Numbered from the stretch's first letter, positions 24,431 through 37,468 are shown. The stretch: 64,000 bases of DNA from Galerina marginata (GCA_023014335.1 JAECYW010000033.1:1-64000); one strand, 5' to 3'. Numbers and translations: made by a program. Notes: generated from the sequence alone by a model not told the origin.

Positions 24431-26619
24431 TCACTTCTTCCCAACGATGTCCTTCAACTGGGTTTTGGGAATAGCAGCAGGAATGGCCTTACGAGCCAAT
24501 CTCGTTTGAGTCTTCTGCTCATAAGCAAAGGCAAGGCTAATCAACTCAAACTCAGAGAAAGCAGTCCCGAGGAAGGAAAGTCCGATTGGGACTCCTGGCG
24601 CGGGGTACACTGTCAGCGGGCCAGCAGAACCGATAGTCACGTTGTTCGGGTAGAAGCCCAAGGGTACTGTAGGCATAGGTTTAGTAAACTGGACGATAGG
24701 AGAAAACGATAGCAGAGTCACCTGTAACAATGGGGTATCCCGCAAGAGCTAGAGATGAGAATCGAAAAGATTAGCGACCAGTGAACGCGCTCATAGAGAT
24801 TTGGTATAGTACCTGCTGGCACGGTCGTGAATCCAGGAGCTGGTAGAACAATGGCGTCTAACTTGTGAGCTTTCAGCGTTGCGTCAATTCCGCGGGTTGC
24901 ACCGAGCTCGATGTCGAAGGCAAGGGACTGGAAGAAAGTCGCGTTGCGTCCTACAGTCGCCTGCGATTCGATGAGGCTAGAAGGAAGGAACGTCAGAGAA
25001 TGAACATTACATTCAAAACGGGTACACGAACATGCTTTGGGACTCGAAACCCTTGGGTTCTTCGAGGGCCGGATTGGCATTATTGAAAGCGATCAAGTCG
25101 GCCAAGCTCCGAACTCCGGAAGGGTTTTTCAGAAGAGCTTGGTAATAGGCATTGAGTTCGATCTAATCATTTCATTCCGTTAACATTTGCAGTACAAAGG
25201 TGTAGTGTGACCAATTCTGACCTTGAAGTCGATGTCCAGAACGATAGTCTCGTTGTTAGAATTTGCAATTTCAAGAGCTGAGGGTAAGTCTGCCGGGTCG
25301 ACAACTGTAGCGCCCAAAGACCTGATCGTCGCTAACGCCTGCTCAAAGACAACACTGACAAATGGGTCATTTCCAGTGAAGTTATCGTCAAGGAAAACGA
25401 TTCTTGGTACACCGATTCTCTTGCCCTTCAAGGCGTTTTTGTTGAGGGCTTTTGTGAAGTCAGGAACAACGTTTGGCTGTGCGAGAGTGAAGTTGTCGTT
25501 TGGGTCTTTCCCAGCGATGACGGAGAGTACAATCGCGGCGTCGGTTACTGATCTAGTCATTGGACCAACTGTATCTTGGTGTTCGGAAATTGGAATAACT
25601 ATCAAGAAGAAAATGAGACTATGGAATTTTGATGAAGCGTAATACATACCTCCTGCTCGCGAAGTTAGCCCAACAGTTGGTTTGATGCCGGCCAGGTTAT
25701 TGTTGCTCGAAGGACAGGTGATGCTTCCGTCCGTCTCTGAACCCAACGTGACAGCCGCGAGTCCAATGGAGGCTGCAACTCCAGACCCGGACGAGGACCC
25801 GCATGGGTCGGCATTGGCGAAATAAGCGTTCGTACATTGACCACCTCTTCCTGACCATCCGGAAGCCAGGTTGCCACCTCTGAAGTGAGCAAATTCAGAA
25901 AGGTTTGCCTTGCCTGATGACAGCAATGAACTTCGGGGAAGTCAACGAACAGGTGACCATACCAAGTATAATCGCTCCAGCCTTTCTAAGGCGCTTCACG
26001 ACCCCCGCATCTTCAGGAACAACAGACCCAAGAAGACTGAAGGAACCAGCAGTCGTGTTCAAGCCTAGAAAACTCATAGTTTACCATCCGCCCTCTCAAA
26101 TACCAGGACCAAATCCACCAACCTTCCGAAGCCACGGTAGCGATGTTATCCTGAAAAACACCTATGAGATAAACGCCTTCGTTTCCTTGGATGCAGAACG
26201 AAAACGAACCTTCAAAAGAACAGGGATACCGTGCAGAAGCGATCGCTTTCCAGTTTTCTTCCTTTCCTTGTCCAAAGCCGCCGCTTGGGCCAACGCTGAC
26301 GGGTTGATCTCCAAGACTGCACGAAGAGCAGGACCCTTCAAGTTGACCTCGTCAATACGAGCAAAGTACGCCTGTGTTCTGGCGTCAATGAAAGAGTTTG
26401 AGTGATAATGAACGCGACAATTACCTTGACTAGATCAACACTGGAGAAGTGACCCGCGTCCAGCCCCGCTTGTAATTCGAGAACCGATGCTTCATAGAGG
26501 TCTGGGAACTTGGCAGCTTCTGCGGCGTCGGTCTCGGTGCTCGAAGGGATACCTTGTGCTAATTGCAGGCAAGCAAGGACTGCTAGCAAAATGGAAAGCC
26601 ACAATTTCGTGACAGACAT
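24431..26619 (-). CDS. Secreted amidase-signature hydrolase
   Basis: Ten exons (24431-24666, 24722-24748, 24813-24976, 25026-25162, 25222-25598, 25650-25913, 25963-26064, 26123-26150, 26210-26371, 26425-26619) join in frame into 563 residues. A signal peptide of about 23 residues ends LAQG. The Ser-cisSer-Lys triad can be placed: Lys119 in HGIPVLLKDNIAT, cis-Ser202 in CGSSSGSG and nucleophile Ser226 in SETDGSITCP. The usual AGAIILGKANLSEFAHFRG block lies between. The family hydrolyses amide bonds with a broad range of substrates; the signal peptide suggests an extracellular or vacuolar enzyme. Two exons are only 27 and 28 bases long. The substrate is unknown. Confidence 0.9.
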
Positions 26620-27304
26620 GACTAATTCTGGGTTTGGCGTCAGCCCAGGTTCTGGGAAGGGGTTTGTGGGGGTTCCTACAGGAGGTCTTTGAGCTTCTGA
26701 TAAGACAATTTCAGAGACGACAATTTACCCCATTTTTATCGTGGCTTTTGTAGTCCGAATCACCTCCAACTCTGGAGCCCTGCATGAGATGGAAGACGCG
26801 AGCAGATAAGAGGCATTTTGCCTTCAGAAATAGAGTCTTGAACCCCACGCATCTATTCTGACCACATGCACATGAGAATATTTGTGGTGGAAGAAAAGAA
26901 CAAATGTTGAAATGACGAATTTCAACGAATTGCGATCAATGTGCGCTGGCACGTGACCAACCAGGGCTGCCTCAGCTAAAATCACATCGTTGAAAGAGGA
27001 TAAACAGAGCACTGATGTGAACAGCACAAGAGTTCTAAGACGGTAGGCGAGAGACACAAACTTCTTGGTCAAGAAGCATACAAAGTAGGAGCCCAAGCAT
27101 CTTCACGTAAAAACTCCACCTGGTCATGTTGGAGCACGCTCAACGTAGATCAGACCGTGAAAGGTGTTCTCAAGCTAGCCAAAGATAATTTCGATGTTCG
27201 ATATAGGACAGGGTATAAGTGAATCATGGGAAAGCACGTTGCTGCCACGGTGGGTTGTGGGGGGCGACACAGCTAGGTCAATTTAAAGGCGTCCAGGATA
27301 TTTC
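26620..27304. other. Intergenic region, no gene seen
   Basis: Promoter side of the amidase and 3' side of the next minus-strand gene. The longest frame (26,824-27,096, minus) has no recognisable features. Confidence 0.5.
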
Positions 27305-28429
27305 CTAAAGAATTTCCTGATGAAATGAGAATAATGGCTGAGAGAGTGCGCGTATGAGTTGTGATATTGGATACAGGACCGAGAGACCCAACCTGAATGG
27401 CGGCTTGGAATTTAAAGCTCTTGCTTTCCCCGACCTTCTCAGCAACACCGCGGTTCCTGTGGGATTCGGAGCGGATATAGTTAAAGTGGTCGTATAATAT
27501 AAATTGGATACGAGAGCGTCCCACTGCGATGAGGTAAGGCCCGTCGCACCCGTGGCGGGTGGCTGTATGGTAGAGGGGGTGAGAGAGGGATAACTGGCAT
27601 GAGAAACGGGACCAACGGAAGGTACTCCGTTCTGAGTGGAGTCGGCAGTGGGAAAGTCGATCCCAGGACAATTTTGAGATGTCTGGGAGACGAAAATGCC
27701 GTTCCGCAGTGTGAAGATGGCGTCTGGTCTATATTGTAGTGTCAGTAGGAATTAAGATGTATCTCTGAGGACGACTGACAGATCTCGAGGTAGATTACGC
27801 AAGCCAAATTCATCGCGAAGAGTTTTGAAGTGGTTTTCATCCTAGAATTCAATAGTTGTCAGATGGTAACTTGCAGTCCTTCGATTATATCTCCATCATT
27901 ACCCAGACTAATAAAATGCCTTTGCTGCTGCTGGACGAAAATTTCAACATGAGCTGCTTTAAACAATGTTGCGATGCTGTTTCTCGAGTAGAATCGCTAT
28001 AAGTAGGATAGGCATAGTTAAATAAATCAATTCGCTATAATCAATAATAAAATAACATTACCAAGTCGTATCTATAGGAAGACCAAGAGACTCAGCCACC
28101 GGCATCGCAGTTGGCAAGGTGGATTGGCAAGTGGACGTCTTCGAATCGGCGCTCTTGCAAGATATGATGAGACCGATATCATATTGTGAATTTTGGCTGA
28201 ACACCTATCGAGTAACATTCAGCACGATCCACGTTCAACCGTAAAAAAACACAGAGACCCTTGGTAGACAATCGGAAGCCCTCGCCAACCCAGTAGTAGA
28301 CAGGTTACCAGAGGCAGGGTCAGTTTCCGCATTTCTAATGATATAAAGCGGATTCTGAACGAGTTGACCTGTCGCCCCAGTAGAAACGAAAGTGGTGATG
28401 CAGACAAAGAGTTTTACTAGGCCAAACAT
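27305..28429 (-). CDS. Secreted histidine-phosphatase-like protein, probably inactive
   Basis: Five exons (27305-27728, 27780-27841, 27903-27996, 28062-28204, 28259-28429) give 297 residues. The start is the ATG ending at 28,429; residues 1-23 form a signal peptide. The opening strand PLYIIRNAETDP, then LSTTGLARASDCLPRVF and a DTTCD step, follow the plan of the short secreted phosphoglycerate-mutase-like proteins of basidiomycetes. In active members the first motif is RHGE or RHAE and a later one is WEH. Here the catalytic His is Asn33 and the second motif reads VWDENH, so both key histidines are changed or displaced. I infer a pseudo-enzyme or a diverged function. The C-terminal 100 residues are Ser/Thr/Pro-rich and end without a clear domain. 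The call rests on motif recognition by eye. Confidence 0.7.
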
Positions 28430-28985
28430 CGTCAAGGGAGTTCAAAGGAGTGGATTTAGTTGGATTTCTTGAGCGCGGTTCGCTCCAGGAAAGCAGAAGC
28501 AACGGCCTTATATCAGGTGCGTCAAATTGATATCCTTCCAGAGGCTTGGCAGAGAAGTCGGAAGTTGTGCGGACTGAGGATCGCGGAAATCCACATTGCT
28601 GAGATTGGTGAGACCGCCGCGTAGCAGTTTACAAGCGTATTTTACTGGCCACTGTATGCTATCATCCATGCCATCTTCCTGAGACCTTGACAGTTGTAGA
28701 TTGCCACAATGCGGCGATAATGAGGGTCGAAAGTCCTAGCCAATTGGTAGTTCGGGTCTCGTAAGCGGCAGATTTTGGTTCTCTAACGCTGCAGTGATGT
28801 GGATAGGTGTTAGCTTTTGAGATTTGAGGCTTGTGGAGTTCTCCAGAGGGTGAATCGATTCCGGATTCGATTCGGGTACATTTTGAGCATCATGTGATGC
28901 TAAATCACGTGTAACATTCGCGACGCGTCAGGACGCGTCGTTTATTCATTTTGGATTTGCATATTGTTTATGTCCTCCCATCTTC

Positions 28986-29680
28986 ATGGACGTCACCCGT
29001 ATCTTGAACTGGCTTCCAGATCTAGTTAGCTTACTAGAAATAGGCGAACTCGGTGTCCAAGCAGTTTCATTGAGTGCACGGGCACTTCAAGCAGCGTTAG
29101 ACGAAGGCCGAAACCTCATGCCAGAGGTCTGCCAGTGCAAGTGGCCTATTCATTAGTATCCTTCTCTCAAACGAACGGCTAATCTCCCGAGAGGTCGACT
29201 TGGTTTCCATGATGGGTTATTTCGAAAAACCTTGACCTTCTCGGGATTGACGAGGTTCATGTGCTCGTTCCGTGGAGGAGGGATATACCATCTACCACCA
29301 AATATCCCTTTTTCGAGCACACCTTCCTTCACACACGGACCTTATTCTATCAACTGGATCTGACTGTGTTTCAGTCTGCATGGAACTCAAGCTCAAGCCC
29401 TGACGTTTCCACTGTATCTGCATCTCACTACAACATAGTCTATGAACCGTTAAACACACTTAGCGGATATCATTTCCTGGACCTCGCATGGATTTTCCGA
29501 CGAGGCGTCAAAGGGATTCTGTTTACCCGACGCTCAACGTTAGTCTTCGTACTGCGATGTATTGAATGGAGCTTACATGAAGATGGTGTCAATCGGTTGG
29601 AGAACGTCCGACTGTGGAACTCAATCACATCAGATCTGGAGTCGCACAACGAACGGACTTCAGAACTCTTCAAAAAATAA
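28986..29680 (+). CDS. Hypothetical gene, structure unresolved
   Basis: Two coding-like pieces lie on the plus strand. The first starts at the ATG at 28,986 and reads DVTRILNWLPDLVSLLEIGE and on for 56 codons. The second is an open frame of at least 139 codons that ends at 29,680 and can be read from about 29,229 (NLDLLGIDEVHVLVPWRRDI). They could be joined through a short intron or a frameshift between 29,110 and 29,225, but I found no splice pair that closes cleanly. I recognise no domain. The leucine-rich opening could be the start of an F-box-like protein. The distance to URC4 downstream is 162 bases. Confidence 0.35.
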
Positions 29681-29842
29681 CGAAGATACGTGCGCCAAGA
29701 GACTATCAAATTCAAAGTGGCACGGATTTGTGTTTGTTTGTCACAATTTTATCTTGAACCGCATCGGTCATGATCTGACATCATGCGCAACAGACTAGGC
29801 TTTATCCAGTCCACCCTTGAACCTCTTGAATATCATTCCTAA

Positions 29843-31471
29843 ATGATTCTTGGCAGCATTATAACTCCGTCAGAAACGGCAGCATACCTCAGGACACTGC
29901 CTGCGATCCGAGAACGTTGTGGTCGCGTTCATGAGCTGGGCAAGACAGGCCAACTCCAATACTTCGAGTACCACCCAGAAAAGGAGATAGATGTCGCTAA
30001 ATTCTGTGTAGATCTCATGAAGGTAAGTTCAAGTGATACGTTATCGTGAATTAAAACTAAAACACTTGGATCTAGCGAGATTACGCTGAAGACTTCGCCA
30101 ATGTACGTTGCGAACAAAAACGTATCCATCAAACTGATCTGAAAGGTAGATCAACCCACACGGGCGATGGCGACATCTTGACTCAGGTGTCGAACGCGTT
30201 CAGCCCTTAATTGCGAAGTGGGCTGCGCAACCGAATCCACCTGACTTAAAGGAGCAGGCTCGAAGGACGATCGATCTCTTCGTCGTCTCCGTGTTGCTAG
30301 ATGCTGGTGCTGGGAATGCTTGGAAATATACGGAACCTAACACTGGCCTGACCTTCTCTCGATCAGAAGGTTTAGGTGTTGCAAGTGTTCATATGTTTGA
30401 ATCTGGCCTGTTCTCGAGCGATTCCGATCAACCTTACAGGGTAGATGGTTTGTCTACAGTTCGCCATTTCGTTTTTCACGTTATCAATTAACACGTCGTT
30501 GTAGCTGCTGGGTTAGAGAAAGTGACTTCGGACAAAACGGCGGCAGCCATGCAAGTGAGCAATTCCAATCCCATGGTTGGGATTGACGGTCGCACCTCCT
30601 TGTTGTTCAACCTCAGCAAAGCTCTGAAAGCCAGCCCTGAGTTCTTTGGCGTTGATGGGCGTCCTGGAAACCTCGTTGGTAATTAACCCTCCGTCTCTCT
30701 CGAGTCTTTTCTCATCCTTGACATAGATTTCCTTGAGGTCGAGTCCAAGCTAGAAGACGATACACGCGTAGTCCCCATAGCGGCGTTATGGCAAGCTCTG
30801 GTGGATGGTTTAAATCCTATCTGGCCATCGCGCATCTCTCTAGGAGGCGTCTCTCTTGGTGATGTATGGCCATGCCCATCTCTCAAAGCCACAATTGCCA
30901 ATCCCGTGGAAGGCGACGACCTGGTCCCTTTCCACAAACTTACAATGTGGTTAACCTACAGTCTCGTCGAAGTGCTCGAAAAGAACCTCAAATGGCGTAT
31001 ATACGGGCTCGAAGACATGACTGGCCTTCCAGAGTACAGGAACGGTATGTCACCTTAATAAAAAACACCTTTCGCGACTGAAAAATGGCGGAACAGGAGG
31101 ACTGCTAGTCGATTTCGGTGTCTTGACCCTCAAGCCCGATGCTCTTCCAAAGGACCCAAAGTCTGGCCTCCCCCACGCTCTCCCATCTCACCCAGCGATT
31201 GTCGAATGGCGCGCGATGACGGTTATTGAACTGTGAGTCCGTTGAGTATATATCTGACGGTAATAATCAAACCAACGCCCACCCCGATGCTCACAGAGAT
31301 CGAATCGCCGACCTTATACGTTCAGAACTCGGACTGAGCGAAACGCAGCTTAGTCTCGCGCAAGTATTGGAAGGCGCAACATGGAAAGGGGGACGTGAAA
31401 TCGCAAAAATCAAACGTCCCGAGACAGGCGGGCCTCCTATTGAAATCGAGAGTGACGGTACAGTATTCTAA
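29843..31471 (+). CDS. URC4: URC4-like DUF1688 uracil-catabolism protein
   Basis: Seven exons (29843-30022, 30076-30102, 30150-30447, 30505-30678, 30727-31044, 31097-31232, 31297-31471) close exactly to 435 residues. Diagnostic blocks are AAYLRTLPAIRERC, YFEYHPEKEIDVAKFC, PHGRWRHLD, LLDAGAGNAWKY, SRSEGLGVASVHMFESGLFS, YRVDAAGLE and the late GGLLVDFGVL...LPSHPAIVEWRAMTV. This is the DUF1688 family; in yeasts URC4 is one of the genes of the reductive-independent URC uracil breakdown route, but its chemical step is not firmly known. The length is normal for the family and nothing looks broken. The second exon is a 27-base micro-exon. No other URC gene is visible in the window, so the pathway is not clustered here. 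Confidence 0.9.
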
Positions 31472-34353
31472 ATACACGACGAAGGAACGAGTCATTGATG
31501 GCGATGACGCGAAATTCATGCAAAGTCCAATTTTTATAAGCAGTGTTCTGCGGCCTGCCAGCACGATCGGTGAATTTCTGTGACTCCCAAGTATCCTTTC
31601 TTCCTACTCACATGATCTGCTTCTCGTATTTATCGTTTCTCGCACCCTTTGACAGTAGCAAAGCACTCCTGATCAGGCATCGATCAGGACTTGGCTCCTC
31701 ACGGAAAAAATTCTGTGTTTTTTTAAAAAAAATGCTCATCGCTCACCAGGTGCTTGTTTCTCCTTTCAGCTCCACTGCGTTATCTTGAAGCGATTCTTGA
31801 ACGAAAGGCGGCGTTTTATTTTACTTCCTGATGTCTGGACTTGCACAGCACGGAGTAGAACAACGATTTCGCCCCTATATCGTATCAGCGAATTCACCGC
31901 CTGACACGTCGGCAGAATTTAATTGCTCCGACCCAATACGTCCCATGATTCAGCGAAGTCAGTGCTGAATATTCTCCATCTGCTTAAAATGCTTATACAA
32001 GCTCCGCCGGGAGCTAGCCTCGATCTAATGCTTCCGCGCCGAGAATGGGCAGCAGATCCTCAGAATGGAAACGCGGAGAATTGACTTGTATCCCAACGGG
32101 CTTCTTAGGGTTTTCTTCTCTCAAGCAATTTGCGGGGAAAAACCTGGGGAAATTATGCATCTCTCCACGATGTTGCGGATGACGTCGCTCAGAGACGATG
32201 TTTAATTATCCGTGGAAATTGCGAACAGAATTCTCGTCAACTGCGAAAGTTACTGTTCACGGTTTGCTGTCATAAAGACGTTTGCAATCTTTTGCAATCG
32301 ATTCAAATTGAACCAAGTTTCTTTTGTTGAAGGATAAATTGTAGGGTATGTATAAGGTTGCGGTTGGCGTTTTGATTTCGAAATTGAACGATTTGATATT
32401 CAAATCGTAATCATCATCGTCTCGAATCTGGAGAAGACAATAATCTGGAAGAGTTCCGGCCACCCTGTCAATCGGTGAAATATCCATGCTCGTTCTTGAA
32501 TCGATCAGTTGGAGAACAGCACGCTAACTCAATGTCACAGCGTGTAGCAAGAGATATCCCGAGAACATGTTGGTTTTGCTTAGCCGCCAAGAGTTTTAAT
32601 GCACCTGACTGCCAACGGAATAACCTTGAGATATGAGAGGAGACCAGCGTCACACGGGATCAACCTGCTCCAGTTCTGTATACAGGATAACATTTCAAGT
32701 TTCTGTGTTCTCAGGTAAGGGTTAGGGGCACTGTCACGTATCCGCAATTCGTGGACGAATGTTTATGGAGGTCATAGAACTGGCTGACTGCAGACAACGA
32801 GCCTTGCAACGAGCGCTGAGCCGGAGGACCGGGTACAAGGGAGCCGAGACGGCCCGAGAGCAACTTTGGGCTGCGCCACATGATTGTCCTCTTGGGTTCA
32901 ACGACCCAGAAAATGTGTTGAAGTCATGAAACGGCCAATGATGCCGATTTCCTATTTTACTAAATCGAAGATTAAAAATTGTATTCATCTGCTATATTCG
33001 TTTCTTCAAAACTCGAAGAGACGGACTCGTCAGACGGCTTGATTGCCTTTGATGAGCCTTTGAAGACTATATAATAGATTGTCCACTGGACTCGATTAGT
33101 CTGTACAGGACAGTGGGTTGGGGAGCGAGCCTGGAGCGACTGAAATTGTTGCTGGTTTAGTCCCGTAGAGCGGCTCCGGTGCATTAATGTTCAGCCGGTC
33201 CGAAAAAAGATGTCGAAAGATAAAAAGCTTAAAATGGGTGAAGGATTATCGATTAACACGAGCATGTCATTGCAAGATCTGTATCAAATGCGTCCTACCC
33301 AAAAAACTGCGTTAATCTGCGTTCAAATATAAAATTGAGCGTAAAGCAAATTCCATAATGGTACTTCAATTTTCAGACGTCGAAACTTTCGGGCTTCTAG
33401 TCATTGAGGAAAATGTTCTTCTTTATCCGAGTCCCAGTAATGTGTATAAAACATTTTGTTATAGCTGCTATAAGGCAGGTCGATGTATATGTGTCACTTG
33501 CAAGCTGTCGCGGTGATTTCTTGGCAAGAAAAGCTGGAAAATTCAAGGGGCGGTTCAAGACGTGCTCTAAATTTAAACCATGCACCGTCCGGCCCCCGAT
33601 AGAAATTTGGGATGCACATACTAAGTTTCTCCAAATGAGCAGCGATTTTGGAACAAAAAATAAGCCTTGTTCTTGTGCGCTAATGTTGGGTTTATCGGAT
33701 TGGTTGTTTCCAACTGCGTATAATATGTTGTATGTCAGACCTAGGATAGGTCTCCATGTTCAGCTAAAATTAGATCCCGATGGGCTTGAAGTGGCAACCT
33801 ATTTTTGGAATGTATCAATTTATTTGCAGGGGAACTGGCCTGCGCCGAAGTCGACAAAGCCAAACTTGTGCGTTTTCAATATCTACGGCGTGGAAAGCGG
33901 ACGGGACTCCCAAAACTAACAGGCTTCACCGACAGAATTCACTCAACGTGTGTTTTGCGTCGGAAGGCTTTCAATAAACGTATCGAGCAGGTTCGTTTAA
34001 TCAGGTGTATTTGGGCGATTTCAACGTCACTCACCTTCCGGAATTTCCAACGACTACACTGTTTTAGTTACCGCGTTTACTTCGGGTTTATTTTGGAATG
34101 TCATACGGCTCAGGCTGCAGGAAAATATTCAGTTTTGGCATAGGCAAGGCATCACGGGCTGGTTCATTGGCGACAACACACCTCGCTTGTGCAGACGATT
34201 CTATGGCTAACAATCGGGATCGTGACCTGCATTTGTCTCTTGGGTACCTTCCGAGAAGTCGCCAACGAATATTTCTCATGGCATATTGGGATGTCTGGTA
34301 TTCTCTATCTGAATACACCCTCCCCAGTCCCGGATATTTTCCGTTCGTCCTTG
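31472..34353. other. Long AT-rich intergenic region
   Basis: No gene is supported. The longest frame (33,404-33,919, plus, 171 codons) has no domain and unusual composition, and it is not repeated in the related region upstream of the other cellulases. The last 350 bases show weak similarity to the upstream regions of the cellulase genes at 42,140 and 48,363, including a TTTACTTCGGG block near 34,077 and a GATATTTTCCGTTC block just ahead of the TATA box. Confidence 0.5.
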
Positions 34354-34360
34354 TATATAA
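34354..34360 (+). promoter_or_regulatory. TATA box of first GH7 gene
   Basis: TATATAA lies 91 bases ahead of the start codon at 34,445. The same block, GG(A/C)(T)ATTTTCCG about 20-25 bases ahead of TATA, is found at the third and fourth GH7 genes. Confidence 0.65.
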
Positions 34361-34444
34361 CCAAGGATTCAAAGCTTCATACGATGCATCAGTTCAACGA
34401 CTGCACAATACTACTACTAGGCTTCTGGCACTCTTGCATCTACG

Positions 34445-36096
34445 ATGTTTAACAAAGCCGCTCTCATCGCCTTCTCGCTGGTCGCCATGGTGTGCGGCCA
34501 ACAGGTCGGCACCCTCACCGCAGAAAACCACCCACCTCTGCCATGGTCAACTTGCACCAAGGCTGGTTGCACGAACCAAGCTGCCGGCGCTGTTGTACTC
34601 GACTCCAACTGGCGTTGGCTCCACAGCACGGCTGGCGCTACCAATTGCTACACAGGCAACACCTGGGACGCCACACTTTGCCCCGATGCCACCACTTGTG
34701 CGAAGAACTGCGCGCTCGATGGTGCCGACTACTCCGGTACCTACGGTATCACCACCAGCGGCAACGCCCTTACCCTCAAATTCGTCACCACCAGTGCTCA
34801 AAAGAACATCGGATCGCGTGTTTACCTCATGAATAGCCCGACGCAGTATCAAATGTTCAAGCTTCTGAACCAGGAGTTCACCTTCGACGTCGATGTATCC
34901 AACCTTCCCTGCGGCCTCAACGGAGCACTATACTTCTCGCAAATGGACGCAGATGGTGGTTTGGCTAAGTACCCCACTAACAAGGCCGGGGCGAAGTACG
35001 GAACTGGATACTGTGACTCACAATGCCCTCGAGACATAAAGTTCATCAACGGACAAGTAAGTTCGAACATATAAGTCTTTTACTTAAATTTGATTCTTAT
35101 TTTAAATAGGCAAATTCCGCTGGCTGGACACCATCGCCGAACGACGTCAATGCCGGAACTGGCCCGTTCGGAACCTGCTGCAATGAGATGGATGTCTGGG
35201 AAGCAAACAACAACGCCGCCGCCTTCACCCCTCACCCTTGCACCGTCAGCGGCCAGACGCGCTGCACCGGAGATGCTTGCGGAACCACGAGCCGCTATGC
35301 CAGCGTCTGCGATCCCGATGGTTGCGATTTCAACTCCTTCCGCATGGGTGCCCCCAACTTCTACGGCGCTGGAAAGACCGTCGACACCACCAAGAAATTC
35401 ACAGTTGTTACCCAATTTATCACCGACACCGGAACCGCCACTGGAACTCTCAAAGAAATCCGCCGCCTCTACGTCCAAAACGGTGTCGTTATCCAAAACT
35501 CCAAGGTCAATGTCCCAGGAATGTCCACAGCCTACGATTCGATCACCACCGCGTTCTGTAACGATCAGAAGAAGGCTTTCGGCGATACCACTGACTTCCA
35601 GACGAAGGGTGGACTCGCTAACATGTCCAAGGCTATGGCTTCCGGAATGGTTCTCGTCCTCTCCGTTTGGGATGACCACGCGGTCAACATGCTCTGGCTC
35701 GACAGTGACTACCCCACCACTTCCCCAGCCACCGCCCCCGGTGTAGCTCGTGGATCATGCCCAACCAACTCCGGTGTGCCAACCACCATCGAAACCACTG
35801 AGGCCAACGCTTCCGTTACTTTCTCGAACATCAAATTCGGTGACATCGGCACAACCTACACTAACACTGTCACTGGAGGTGGTGGTACTACCCCACCTTC
35901 TGGAACCACCACTGCCCCGGCCCCCGCTGGCACTGCGGCCAAATATGGTCAATGGTAAGCCATTTCTTCAACATTTATGCAAAAATATATATCTAACATC
36001 TCACTCAGCGGTGGTATTGGATGGACTGGTCCTACTGCTTGCGCCGCAGGTTCAACCTGCCAGGTTTCCAACCCGTACTACAGTCAGTGCCTGTAA
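34445..36096 (+). CDS. GH7 cellobiohydrolase with C-terminal CBM1 (copy 1)
   Basis: Exons 34445-35056, 35110-35954 and 36009-36096 give 514 residues. A signal peptide of about 18 residues (ending AMVCG) precedes QQVGTLTAE. The GH7 domain has the catalytic stretch [11 protein letters not shown] with nucleophile Glu230, Asp232 and acid/base Glu235 (precursor numbering). A Gly/Thr/Pro linker follows, and then a CBM1 with the expected cysteines and aromatic residues (YGQCGG...GWTG...YYSQCL). GH7 cellobiohydrolases release cellobiose from the reducing ends of cellulose chains outside the cell. The intron that splits the first CBM1 cysteine codon is shared by all three CBM1-bearing copies. Many cysteine pairs are intact, so the enzyme is probably active. 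Confidence 0.97.
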
Positions 36097-37460
36097 AATC
36101 TCTGCGCTCGCTTTCAAAAACGCTTCTTCTCTTTCGTCGCGAGCTTATATTTAAGGCGCTTTGCATGTAGAATCAATGAATAATAGGACTGATTTTGTGA
36201 TGCTGTGGCTTGAATTCCTATCCAAGCCTGTAACCGTTCTCAGCGCTTATCTAGCCTATAGGCAGCCGTCTCCAAAGATACTCAAAGTCAAGCCCGAATT
36301 CGAAGTTTCCGTTTTTAGACTATTGATTTGATCCGGAGGCTTCTTCGGCTTTTAGTTTTTGCTCAGTTTGCGTTCATATTAAGATCGTTTAATTATTTAA
36401 CCGGCTGCTGGGAACCTTGGGCAAACCACGAGACTCCCTCAACTAAACATTTAAGCGAAAACTGAGCGTGAACCGTCATCATTGGCCGTCATTTTAAGTG
36501 CACAGGCAGCCCTCCTAGACAGACCATGATACAGGTGAAGTCCGTTTATTCGAGATTGTCAAAAGCCGTGAAGAGGCCGTGCAATGGACACGATATAACC
36601 GCCTTTTTCTACTTCCTTCTCAACTTAAGTCGGTCGCCCGGTGCCCGAATACACACCATTGAAATGTCAGGGAAAGGTCAATAGTGATCGTTGAACATCA
36701 AATTTGCAGGTCAACCTTGATTTGACTCTTAATTTAGTCGTCTGTGAACGAGGCGCCAAGCCTTACTTGCGGGTGAAAAGTGTCACTGGGAACAATCAGA
36801 GCAACCTTCCCATACCGAAATCGATCCTATGTTTGATCCTTTTAAAATGACAAGTGAATTGATTTCCGGCAAAGTCGTAACTTCACTTAGAGCTCGGGAT
36901 ATGAACCTGGATAAAAGACGGCTAGATTCAATGTCGCGGACATTTGATCGTCTATTTTATGACACTTGGATTTCACGTTCTCATATCCAACTTGCTTGTT
37001 CTAGAAGATTTCTTCTTGAGGGGGGTAGACGATAAATACTAGTTCCACGGAGGGAAATTTTTTTCCCAAAGCTTTCTTGCGAATATCGTCTTCATCACTG
37101 GCATGGCACGGTTAGCGATCTATTAGTCGAAAGCTTGCTGTAACCCGGATGAACTGTTTAATGCTCTTTGGGGCGGCTGATGATCTCCTCATGGCTTTCT
37201 ACCAAACAAACTCAGTAAGAAGCATGGCTGGACCGACATTGCAAGCCTATTTCTCGAGTCCACATGACTAAAATTAGCAGTCAGGTGAGATTTTAAATTG
37301 ACGATTGGAAGATGCCAAGCGCACATTTATGCCAGCCGACAGTCCGAAATGTTTCCAACTTGAAAAATGGGATGGTTTGTGAAGGCCAGAGTGGAGACGC
37401 AAGTACACATTGAAAGCGAACTTTTGCAGTATCGTCGGATTATCCAGAGATGGAGAAGCG
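36097..37460. other. Intergenic region with one dispersed repeat fragment
   Basis: No gene seen; the frame at 36,829-37,035 is short and featureless. Bases 36,397-36,415 are an exact 19-base match to the repeat at 1,799-1,817. The first 100 bases are the 3' end of the cellulase gene and share an AATAATAGGA(C/T)TGATTT block with the 3' end of the third copy. Confidence 0.5.
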
Positions 37461-37468
37461 TATAAAAG
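37461..37468 (+). promoter_or_regulatory. TATA box of second GH7 gene
   Basis: TATAAAAG lies 61 bases ahead of the start codon at 37,522. This is nearer than in the other three copies (about 90), and the GGATATTTTCCG block is absent, so this promoter is of separate origin. Confidence 0.6.

Noticed and set aside
32734..32988. Possible gene piece on the minus strand (84 codons)
   Set aside because: Cysteine- and serine-rich by chance composition; no start context, domain or neighbouring exon.
33404..33919. 171-codon plus-strand frame upstream of GH7 copy 1
   Set aside because: No domain, AT-rich, no splice partners, and not kept in the related upstream regions.
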